Assembly (NCBI GenBank): GCA_905478775.1
Contig: CAJQKB010000089.1
Coordinates: forward strand, 1-56,639
DNA from: an uncultured Opitutales bacterium
GTDB lineage: Bacteria; Verrucomicrobiota; Verrucomicrobiia; Opitutales; Seribacteraceae
Direction of reading: 5' to 3'
DNA length: 56,639 nucleotides
Under the pieces are notes generated by a model, which had not been told where the DNA came from, searched no databases, and saw only the letters and a program-made list of their open reading frames with translations. Below, piece by piece: positions 36,482-44,092 of the stretch (its first letter is position 1; each line of letters starts with the position of its first letter). The translations under genes were made by a program, and so were the position numbers.

Positions 36482-37543
36482 GTGATTAACGAATTAATCA
36501 TTGCGATTATTCTCACCATTGGGATTTCTGCTCTTTGCTCAACGCTCGAAGCACTTATTTTAAGTGTAACCTCAGCCGAAATTGAGAACCTTAAATTAAA
36601 ATCCCCAAATAAAGGGAAACTTGTCGAGAAATTTCATAAAGAAATCGAAGAAACCAGTTCGGCGATACTAAGCTTAAACACGATTGCCAATACACTTGGT
36701 GCAACACTGGTCGGTGGTTTGGCAGAAAATGCGTTGGGAGGAAGTTCTAACAGCCTTCTGATATTTGCTTGCGGGCTCACCGTTGGAATACTCTTTTTTG
36801 CCGAAATACTTCCCAAGAATCTTGCTTTTTCTTATCGCTCTGAAGTGTTAGGACATTTTGTATACCCACTTTATTTCGTCCGTGTAATCATGATTCCTTT
36901 TTCCAAAATTTGTAAGGTTACTGTGCAAGCTGTGGTACCCCATAAAGAAAAAGAAGAAGATAGCGACGAAGAAGAGATTATTCTTTTAGCAAAAAAAGGA
37001 GCCAAAACGGGCACCCTGACAAATGAAGAAAGTGCTCTCGTAACAAATGCATTGAGATTAGACAAATTAGAAGTTCGAACAATAATGACACCAAGAACAG
37101 TGGTAACTTCTTTAGAGGAAAACCTAACCGTAAAGGAAGTCTTTAAACTTCACCCAAATGTTCCGTTTGCACGCATTCCAATCTACAAAGATAACATAGA
37201 TACCATTACTGGAATAGTTCGAAGAAGAGACCTTCACAACGCAATCGTAGAAAAAAAAGAGCTGTCTAAGTTAGCGACTTTGGCAAAAGAAGCTACTTTT
37301 GTACCTGAAAATGCTACTGCAGACAAAGCCTTAAGGCTTTTACTTGCTGAACATTGTCAATTAAGCATGGTGGTGGATGAATTTGGCTCAATAGTGGGAG
37401 TTCTAGCCATGGAAGACATAATCGAAAGTATTTTAGGTCAGGAGATTTTCGAACATGACGACCTCGCAGTAGACATGAGAGAACTTGCAAAAAGAAAACA
37501 TGAAGTTCGTATATCGGAAGAGAACATTTCTAAATCAAATTAA
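36482..37543 (+). CDS. CNNM/CBS-domain membrane protein (HlyC/CorC family)
   Basis: A 353-residue protein with an N-terminal DUF21/CNNM transmembrane domain (about 1-150: LCSTLEALILSVTSAEIE, IANTLGATLVGGLAENALG, FFAEILPKNLAF), then a CBS pair (about 200-330: VRTIMTPRTVVTSLEENLTVKEVF, RIPIYKDNIDTITGIVRRRDL, MVVDEFGSIVGVLAMEDIIESILGQEI). The C-terminal CorC/HlyC domain of many relatives is absent; the chain ends shortly after the second CBS. Members transport or regulate Mg or other divalent cations. The start is a GTG overlapped by AGGAG (36478-36482), unusually close for a Shine-Dalgarno. lgt follows 12 bp later. Confidence 0.88.
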   Translation: MINELIIAIILTIGISALCSTLEALILSVTSAEIENLKLKSPNKGKLVEKFHKEIEETSSAILSLNTIANTLGATLVGGLAENALGGSSNSLLIFACGLTVGILFFAEILPKNLAFSYRSEVLGHFVYPLYFVRVIMIPFSKICKVTVQAVVPHKEKEEDSDEEEIILLAKKGAKTGTLTNEESALVTNALRLDKLEVRTIMTPRTVVTSLEENLTVKEVFKLHPNVPFARIPIYKDNIDTITGIVRRRDLHNAIVEKKELSKLATLAKEATFVPENATADKALRLLLAEHCQLSMVVDEFGSIVGVLAMEDIIESILGQEIFEHDDLAVDMRELAKRKHEVRISEENISKSN

Positions 37544-37555
37544 CCACAAAGGAGT

Positions 37556-38401
37556 GTGAAATTTAACCTTACAGAATATTGGACCCATAACTTAAGCCCT
37601 TTTCTCGTTCAATTCCCGGCTCCTTATGATGATTGGGGCCCAGGTGGAATTAGATGGTATGGCATCGCCTATTTATGTGGCTTTATTGCTGCAGGAATGA
37701 TTTTAAGATTGGCCTGGAAACGTGGACGTAGTCCCTATGACCCAGAGCAAATCATGAACCTGATGACTTTTCAAATCCTCGGCGTTCTAATTGGTGGTCG
37801 AGTTGGTTATGCGATTCTATATCAGGGATCAAAACTAATAGAAGACCCTCTTATAATACTCAGAGTTTGGGAAGGCGGAATGGCTAGTCATGGAGGATTC
37901 GTTGGGGTATGTATTGCTACACTGTGGTACGCTAGGCACTCAAAACAATCTCCTTTTCCCATTGGTGATTTAATTGTAAGTATCGTGCCTCCGGGTATTT
38001 TTTTTGGAAGAATAGCTAATTTCATTAACGGAGAACTATGGGGTAAAACCACAGAGATTTCCTTTGGCGTTCTATTTCCAAAAGCACCTGACTTTATAAT
38101 TGGAGTAGCAAGGCATCCGTCTCAAATATATGCGGCACTATTGGAGGGTCTGATTCCATTTATTTATGTTCAATGGCGATTTTGGAAAACTGATATAACC
38201 AAAAAGTGCCCAGGCCATTTAACGGGGGAATTTCTATTTCTTTATTCGGTAGGAAGAATTACCAATGAATTGTTTAGAGAACCAGACGCCTCATTGATTT
38301 TAGGAATGTCTAGGGGCCAATTTTATTCCATTTTTCTAGCAATAGGTGGAATTTTTCTTATCTACCTAGCCAAGAGAAAAACTTCACAATATCAAAATTA
38401 A
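37556..38401 (+). CDS. lgt: Prolipoprotein diacylglyceryl transferase
   Basis: Transfers diacylglyceryl from phosphatidylglycerol to the lipobox cysteine of prolipoproteins, the first step of lipoprotein maturation. The 281-residue integral membrane protein has RWYGIAYLCGFIAAG, GGRVGYAILY, WEGGMASHGGFVG, the signature GRIANFINGELWGK and ARHPSQIYAALLEGL, then FREPD. In this window its substrates would include the lipoproteins at 1872-2036 and 10621-10899. The start is a GTG one base after GGAG, an abnormally short spacing also seen for the gene upstream; no better in-frame start exists. Confidence 0.96.
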   Translation: MKFNLTEYWTHNLSPFLVQFPAPYDDWGPGGIRWYGIAYLCGFIAAGMILRLAWKRGRSPYDPEQIMNLMTFQILGVLIGGRVGYAILYQGSKLIEDPLIILRVWEGGMASHGGFVGVCIATLWYARHSKQSPFPIGDLIVSIVPPGIFFGRIANFINGELWGKTTEISFGVLFPKAPDFIIGVARHPSQIYAALLEGLIPFIYVQWRFWKTDITKKCPGHLTGEFLFLYSVGRITNELFREPDASLILGMSRGQFYSIFLAIGGIFLIYLAKRKTSQYQN

Positions 38402-38462
38402 TTGCTGACTCTCTTTGATTGTTGCAATAAATTAATCAAAAGTAGTAAAGTATTATCCATAC

Positions 38463-39503
38463 ATGATAGGTAATTTATTCGGCTTTTTATCCAATGACAT
38501 TGGAATTGATCTTGGCACAGCTAACACATTGGTGTTCGTAAAGGATAGAGGTATCGTACTTAGAGAACCAAGTGTGGTTGCAAGATATAAAACTAGTAAA
38601 AAGGTTTGTGCTGTTGGATCAGATGCAAAAAAAATGCTAGGGCGTACTCCCGGAACAATTGAGGCACTCCGCCCAATGAAAGATGGAGTAATTGCAGACT
38701 TCGAAATTTCAGAAGCAATGCTTCGATATTTCATTGAAAAGGTAGATAAAAGAAAGTTAGTGCCCCCCCGTGTTGTCATTGCGGTTCCTTCGGGCATCAC
38801 AGCGGTTGAGAAACGAGCAGTTAAAGACTCCGCAATAAGAGCTGGCGCTAGAGAAGTACTATTACTTGGTGAACCAATGGCAGCTTCAATTGGTGCGGGA
38901 TTACCGATACACGAAGAATATGCCAATATGATTGTTGATATTGGCGGAGGAACTACAGAGGTAGCGATTATTTCAATTTCAGGTGTCTCTTTTCAAAGAA
39001 GTATAAGAGTGGGGGGAGACGAACTTGATGAAGCAATTATTGCTTACATGAAAAAGGCATATGGACTTTTAATTGGGGAAAGAACTGCAGAAGAAATAAA
39101 ATTTAATGTAGGCTCCGCAGCTCCCATTGTGAATGGAGAAATTAGCATGGATGTAAGAGGTCGAGATGCGACAGCTGGTCTACCAGTTACAAAACATATA
39201 ACATCCCAAGAAATTCGAGAAGAAGCATTAAAAGAAGTAGTTACTCAGATCGTAGACTTGGTCAAAAATGCACTAGATAGATGCCAACCTGAGCACTCCG
39301 CTGACCTTATTGACCGTGGAATAGTTCTAGCAGGCGGAGGAGCATTAATTCGTGGCCTTGATCAAGTGATAAGTGATGCGACTGGATTAACCGTAATACA
39401 AGCAGAAGACCCGCTTTGCTGTGTTGCCAATGGGACTGGTAAATTCCTCGATCTCTTAGGGACATTGACACGCGACCAAGTGGATAGATTAGTAACGCAG
39501 TAA
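38463..39503 (+). CDS. mreB: Rod-shape-determining actin-like protein MreB
   Basis: A 346-residue actin homologue that forms membrane-associated filaments guiding elongation. The N-terminal amphipathic MIGNLFGFLS, phosphate 1 DIGIDLGTANTLVFV, VVIAVPSGITAVEKRA, phosphate 2 MIVDIGGGTTEVAIIS, GGDELDEAIIAYMKK, and adenosine motif VLAGGGALIRGLDQ are all present. It begins a four-gene set, mreB-mreC-mreD-mrdA, with very short gaps. It is rod-shape evidence for the host. A 7-C run (38763-38769) encodes Pro-Pro-Arg in frame. Confidence 0.98.
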   Translation: MIGNLFGFLSNDIGIDLGTANTLVFVKDRGIVLREPSVVARYKTSKKVCAVGSDAKKMLGRTPGTIEALRPMKDGVIADFEISEAMLRYFIEKVDKRKLVPPRVVIAVPSGITAVEKRAVKDSAIRAGAREVLLLGEPMAASIGAGLPIHEEYANMIVDIGGGTTEVAIISISGVSFQRSIRVGGDELDEAIIAYMKKAYGLLIGERTAEEIKFNVGSAAPIVNGEISMDVRGRDATAGLPVTKHITSQEIREEALKEVVTQIVDLVKNALDRCQPEHSADLIDRGIVLAGGGALIRGLDQVISDATGLTVIQAEDPLCCVANGTGKFLDLLGTLTRDQVDRLVTQ

Positions 39504-39512
39504 ATTACAAAC

Positions 39513-40373
39513 TTGTCCAAGAAGTCAGAAAGGCGAAAGTCCCATCCATTTATATACTTAGGTTTTTTTGTAATTTGTTGGTGGCTTCTTCCAGCAAGCG
39601 TTAAGATTTTCACTCAAACGGCGTTTAGAGAGTTCCAAGCACCCATATGGGACTTGGCTTCAAGACTCGATGATTTAACAAATTATTGGGGACATTTGTC
39701 TGATTCCAAAAAAACTTTAATTAGCAAAGGAAAAGATTTATCAAGGCTTGAAGCCGATATAAAGTTTAAACAATTTCGAGAAGGTGAGTTAATGTCAGAA
39801 ATAAAGAGGCTACAATCACTCGAAAAAACAATATCTCAGTTAAACAAAACAATAAAATTAGATCCAAGCAAAAGATTTAGATCTGTGAACGCCCGAGTAA
39901 CAATTAGAAAAATGAACGGGTGGTGGCAACAAATGACAATTCGCAAAGGGCTCAATGAAAGTATCAGTTTAGGAGATGGAGTACTTTTCGATGAAGGAGC
40001 ATTGGGAAGAATCATTCATGTAGATTCAAGATCGTCGGAAATAGAATTGATCACAAATCCGAATTTTAGAATTGTTGCTCATTTTGAAAAGGATAACAGA
40101 CCCGTTACCTACCAGGGTAATGGTATCAATGTGGGTGGTCAGGCACACGGTTTAGTAATGGACGTGCCCCATGATATAAAAACCTCGAAAAAAAACCCAC
40201 TAAAACTAGTCACATCATCACTGGGGGGGAATTTCCCCAAAGGCATTCCAATCGGGGTAGTATATGAACTAGAAGGAGATAATAATGGATTATTTAAAAT
40301 GGGAAAAGTAATTATCAATAAAAAGATAACTGAGGTTCTTGAAGTGGCCGTCCTTAGCGAACTAGAAAATTAA
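39513..40373 (+). CDS. mreC: Rod-shape-determining protein MreC
   Basis: A 286-residue bitopic protein that links MreB to the peptidoglycan synthases. A basic lead (SKKSERRKSHPF) precedes one membrane helix (IYLGFFVICWWLLPASVKIF), a coiled coil (about 65-110), and the periplasmic double beta-barrel with RKGLNESISLGDGVLFDEGALGRIIHVDSRSSEIELITNPNFRI and FPKGIPIGVVYE. The start is a TTG nine bases after mreB. A 7-G run occurs at about 40221-40228 in SLGGNFP codons. The gene is normal in length. Confidence 0.93.
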   Translation: MSKKSERRKSHPFIYLGFFVICWWLLPASVKIFTQTAFREFQAPIWDLASRLDDLTNYWGHLSDSKKTLISKGKDLSRLEADIKFKQFREGELMSEIKRLQSLEKTISQLNKTIKLDPSKRFRSVNARVTIRKMNGWWQQMTIRKGLNESISLGDGVLFDEGALGRIIHVDSRSSEIELITNPNFRIVAHFEKDNRPVTYQGNGINVGGQAHGLVMDVPHDIKTSKKNPLKLVTSSLGGNFPKGIPIGVVYELEGDNNGLFKMGKVIINKKITEVLEVAVLSELEN

Positions 40374-40378
40374 TATCA

Positions 40379-40912
40379 ATGAAAAATAGGAACATCCCAT
40401 TTTTTATTTTGTTACTAATAAACATTTTTGTATTAAGTCTAATTTCTCTAGTAAATTCAGAACTTTCTCGATGGGGAATATCTATATTTTTACCCGGACT
40501 ATTTTTTTTATCTTCCAGCATTTTACTTAATTGGTGGCAGGGCATATTAGGATGTACGATTATAGGATTATTCTTAGATTCTGTTTATCATACACCATTT
40601 GGCTTTCTCGGTTTCACGCTTCCACTATTATGCCTAGCAGGAAAAAGATGGTTGAAAAACACGAGTAATAACAGACCATGGAGATCTGTTCTATTTCAAG
40701 TAATAACGAATATGGGGACAGCATTTTTTTTATTAGCAGTATTATTTATACAGGATTTATCCTTTAATAAATTCAACTTTACTCGATTAATAACTGATCT
40801 AGTATTGTCCTCTATCCTACTAATCCCTCTCTGCTTTTGGTTGTTAGAATTTACAATTATAGTAATTGAAAAAGTTTCAGGAAAGAATGTAATTAAGGAA
40901 GACGAACTGTGA
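40379..40912 (+). CDS. mreD: Rod-shape-determining protein MreD
   Basis: A 177-residue inner-membrane protein with five to six hydrophobic helices (FFILLLINIFVLSLISLV, ISIFLPGLFFLSSSILL, ILGCTIIGLFLDSVYHTPFGFLGFTL, VITNMGTAFFLLAVLFI, LVLSSILLIPLCFWLLEF). The GLFLDSVYHTPFGF segment matches the conserved MreD region. Primary sequence conservation in MreD is low, so position between mreC and mrdA carries much of the assignment. Its last bases contain GGAAG, which may serve as the ribosome site for mrdA, and the two genes overlap by 4 bp. Confidence 0.85.
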   Translation: MKNRNIPFFILLLINIFVLSLISLVNSELSRWGISIFLPGLFFLSSSILLNWWQGILGCTIIGLFLDSVYHTPFGFLGFTLPLLCLAGKRWLKNTSNNRPWRSVLFQVITNMGTAFFLLAVLFIQDLSFNKFNFTRLITDLVLSSILLIPLCFWLLEFTIIVIEKVSGKNVIKEDEL

Positions 40913-43509
40913 ACATTGCAGAAAAACATCACTCCGAAAATAGAAGATATCATGTGTTTAGAATTTTTTATTCTATGTTATTCTTAACTTTATTTATCTT
41001 TTTAACAAAACTTCAATTCATTGAGTCTGAGGATTTCGAGGATAAAGAAAGAAAGCAGGGACAAAGAAGGATACTACATCCTGGTGCAAGAGGAGATGTA
41101 TTTGACCGTGATGGCAGGTTACTAATTGGAAATAAGGCACAATTTTCTGCTGTCATACATTTAGATAGATTAAAAAATGAAATTTGGGAAAAAAAAGTTT
41201 TTCTGAAAAAAACAGCTTTTAAAATAAGAAATGAACTACTCAATATTAAAGAATTAGATATTAATAAATTACTTCATCTTTGCTTTCAAGAAAACCATGT
41301 CAAAAAAAGATTTATACTTTTATCAGGTGAAAAAAACAATGGGAACTTATCTAACAGTAGAATATATTGGCAGAATAAAAGACTTACGGTCAAAGAAGAA
41401 AAAAACGGAAAATGGTCATGTGAGGTTGAATATTGTAACAAGGAACTCGATAAAACATTTAGAACAGAAAATGTAGGTGATAAAATTAATATTAATGTGG
41501 CTGGGCTCTTTTCAACCTGCTTTTATTCTCATTTTGGTAAAAAATACCTCCCTTATCCTGCAACACAAATTAAGACTCCGAAATCTAATTATAATTTATT
41601 CAACACAATATTTCAAAGTAAGAATCCAAATCTCGACCTTCTACCCGAATTCAGAACGAGCAGCATTGCTTTAAGTTGGGAGGCTCGCTACTCAGTAGTA
41701 ACTAGCTATCTTGATAAAATTAATCTTCTTTATACAAGAAATGAAGAACTTCCATTAACTAAATTTAAGAATCATTGGAATCGGAGACTGGTACTGCCAA
41801 TGACACTTGTTCCTAATTTAAGCTCATCTGAATATGCCTCTATTATAGAAGATTTCTCTCCAAGTTCAGCAGTACAAGTCCAAGTTGAGTCGGTCAGACA
41901 TTATCCTCAGGGCTCACTTGCTTCGCATGTATTGGGGTATGTGGGAAGTGGTTACGAAGCAAATTCGGAAGGACTTTCCGGCGAGGGCTTGGCCACTTTT
42001 CAAATGAAAGGAAAAAAAGGAAAGTCAGGAATTGAAAAATCATACGATAATCATCTTAGAGGTAAGGATGGAGGAGATATTTGGAGAATCAACCCAATGG
42101 GGCTAAGGTTTGACCAAATTGAACATAAAGCATCTGAAAAAGGTAAATCTATTCAATTAACAATTGATCTAGATATTCAAAAAATTACTGAATCATCACT
42201 CGAAAACATGTCCCAAAGAGTTAGTGCACATAGAATTCTACCTGATAAGTTTTGGAAAAAAACAATTGAAAAAAGAACATTAAAAGAATTACTTAACAAG
42301 AATGAAAATGAAATTAGCCCTGAATTACTACTCACCGCATTTAAAGATGCCCCATTTCCTCTAGGCGGTAAGGAAGCATCTACAGTAGCTGGTTTCAAGG
42401 GCACTGAAAAAGATGCCGATCATTTATTACGAATATTATACTCAAAAGGAGTTCTGGATAGATCTAAAGAAGTACCCGAAAAATATATCATTTCCCCCCC
42501 TCCTCCCCCTCCTGGTGCAGCAGTGTTACTGGATGTCAAAACAGGAGAAATTTTAGCCTTAGCGAGCAAACCAAATTATAACTTACAGGATCTATCTCCA
42601 AGCATCTCACAAACTACCTACGATCAAATTGAGCGCAAGGAAGCGTGGTTACCTAGGGCTTGGCACCCAGGGTATAGCCCGGCATCCCCATTCAAACTAG
42701 TAACTGCAGTGGCAGCACTACGAGCAAACGTAGTCGAACCTGAAGAGAAATTAATATGCGAAGGTATTTACAAGGGAATGGAGTGTCATTGTTATCCTGG
42801 TCGACATGGAGAAATGAATTTACGGAGTGCTGAAGCTCAAAGTTGTAATGTTTACTTCTTTCAACTGGCCGAGCGACTCGGTGAAAAACTTCTTATCTCA
42901 GAAGCTAGATCTTTTGGCATGAATCAATCGCCCAATATCAAACTCCCACGATTGCGAAATTCGCCCAATGTCCCTGATCCAGAGTGGAAAAGGAAACGAG
43001 TTGGGGAAAAGTGGGCACTAGAAGATACTTTTAATGTTGCCATTGGACAAGGTGGATTAAGGCAAAGCCCTTTGCAAATGGCATGTTTTGCAGCGGCACT
43101 TGCAAATCAAAATAAAAATTTCCAACCAAAGCTTGTAAAATCTCCCCGAGAAAAATCAGATGATCCTCCTGCTGAACCGATTGGGTTATCCCCAAAAAAC
43201 ATGTTAGCCATTATCGGAGGCATGCATGATGCTACAGTTAAAGGAACGGCAAAAAGATGCAGAATTGAAGGCATAGACATCGCAGGAAAAACGGGAACAG
43301 CACAATGGCGCAACCATAACATGCAATTGAACCTCGCTTGGTTTATTGGGTTTGCCCCCGTTCAAAACCCAGAAGTCGCAATTGCTGTATTAATTGAAGG
43401 TATAATACCGCAGGACCACATACAAGGTGGACTCACCGCAACTCCAGTTGCAAGAGATATTCTCCAAGCATATTTCACAAAAAAACAAAACCTCGCCCGC
43501 TTAAAATAA
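40909..43509 (+). CDS. mrdA: Penicillin-binding protein 2 (elongasome transpeptidase)
   Basis: An 866-residue class B PBP, longer than the usual 620-650. It has an N-terminal helix (MLFLTLFIFLTKLQF) and the RGDVFDRDGRLL dimerisation motif. The transpeptidase triad is Ser593-x-x-Lys596 (SPFK), Ser645-Cys-Asn647 and Lys794-Thr-Gly796. Two inserts explain the size: about 150 Lys/Asn-rich residues after residue 70, and about 100 residues between the linker and the transpeptidase (about 430-535) ending in a run of six Pro. Start is a GTG overlapping the mreD stop (GTGA). It cross-links peptidoglycan in the elongasome. rodA, the usual next gene, is not adjacent. Confidence 0.94.
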   Translation: MNIAEKHHSENRRYHVFRIFYSMLFLTLFIFLTKLQFIESEDFEDKERKQGQRRILHPGARGDVFDRDGRLLIGNKAQFSAVIHLDRLKNEIWEKKVFLKKTAFKIRNELLNIKELDINKLLHLCFQENHVKKRFILLSGEKNNGNLSNSRIYWQNKRLTVKEEKNGKWSCEVEYCNKELDKTFRTENVGDKININVAGLFSTCFYSHFGKKYLPYPATQIKTPKSNYNLFNTIFQSKNPNLDLLPEFRTSSIALSWEARYSVVTSYLDKINLLYTRNEELPLTKFKNHWNRRLVLPMTLVPNLSSSEYASIIEDFSPSSAVQVQVESVRHYPQGSLASHVLGYVGSGYEANSEGLSGEGLATFQMKGKKGKSGIEKSYDNHLRGKDGGDIWRINPMGLRFDQIEHKASEKGKSIQLTIDLDIQKITESSLENMSQRVSAHRILPDKFWKKTIEKRTLKELLNKNENEISPELLLTAFKDAPFPLGGKEASTVAGFKGTEKDADHLLRILYSKGVLDRSKEVPEKYIISPPPPPPGAAVLLDVKTGEILALASKPNYNLQDLSPSISQTTYDQIERKEAWLPRAWHPGYSPASPFKLVTAVAALRANVVEPEEKLICEGIYKGMECHCYPGRHGEMNLRSAEAQSCNVYFFQLAERLGEKLLISEARSFGMNQSPNIKLPRLRNSPNVPDPEWKRKRVGEKWALEDTFNVAIGQGGLRQSPLQMACFAAALANQNKNFQPKLVKSPREKSDDPPAEPIGLSPKNMLAIIGGMHDATVKGTAKRCRIEGIDIAGKTGTAQWRNHNMQLNLAWFIGFAPVQNPEVAIAVLIEGIIPQDHIQGGLTATPVARDILQAYFTKKQNLARLK

Positions 43510-43530
43510 AATCAAACAATTCATATCCTC

Positions 43531-44088
43531 ATGGTCGCAACGCAATCTTCAATGCTCAAATTGGGTACAAAAGCATCTTCTTTTAAATTATTTGATACTA
43601 ACTCTAGAAGGACCGTTACTTTCTCTCCTTCAACTACTGGTAAAGGATTTCTCTTTGCGTTCATTTGCAATCACTGCCCGTTCGTAATTCATCTTAAAAA
43701 ACACTTCCCTAGGGTTTTTAATAACTGGTCAAACCAAGGAATAAAGGTCTATGCGATTTCTTCAAATGACACGATTGAATACCCGGCTGATTCGCCAGAG
43801 AAAATGTCTGAAGAAACTTTAGAATTTAACTTTGATTTCCCTTATCTCTTTGATGAAACTCAACATGTGGCCCGAGCTTTTAAAGCTACCTGTACTCCTG
43901 ACTTCTTTTTATTTAACGAGCACCAAAAACTTGTTTATCGGGGGCAGTATGACAGTTCAAGACCGGGTGGGCAAATCGAGGTAAGCGGGGAAGATTTGAT
44001 AAACGCAGTAAATCGAATGATTGCAGGAGAAAAACCCTCCGAAAATCAAATACCGAGCCTCGGGTGCAATATAAAGTGGAAGAAATAA
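43531..44088 (+). CDS. Thioredoxin-fold peroxiredoxin-like protein
   Basis: A 185-residue AhpC/TSA-like thioredoxin-fold protein. The first strands read LGTKASSFKLFDTNSRRTVTFS, then GFLFAFICNHCPFVIHLKKHFP with the conserved NHCPF motif of the peroxiredoxin-like subgroup, YAISSNDTIEYPADSPEKM, FPYLFDETQHVARAFKATCTPDFFLF with the cis-Pro loop, and YRGQYDSSRPG. Two Cys flank the active site (CNHC). It is probably a cytoplasmic thiol-disulfide or peroxide-reducing protein; no signal peptide is present. It converges on the cyclase gene with 4 bp between stop codons. A substrate cannot be named. Confidence 0.88.
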   Translation: MVATQSSMLKLGTKASSFKLFDTNSRRTVTFSPSTTGKGFLFAFICNHCPFVIHLKKHFPRVFNNWSNQGIKVYAISSNDTIEYPADSPEKMSEETLEFNFDFPYLFDETQHVARAFKATCTPDFFLFNEHQKLVYRGQYDSSRPGGQIEVSGEDLINAVNRMIAGEKPSENQIPSLGCNIKWKK

Positions 44089-44092
44089 CGAT

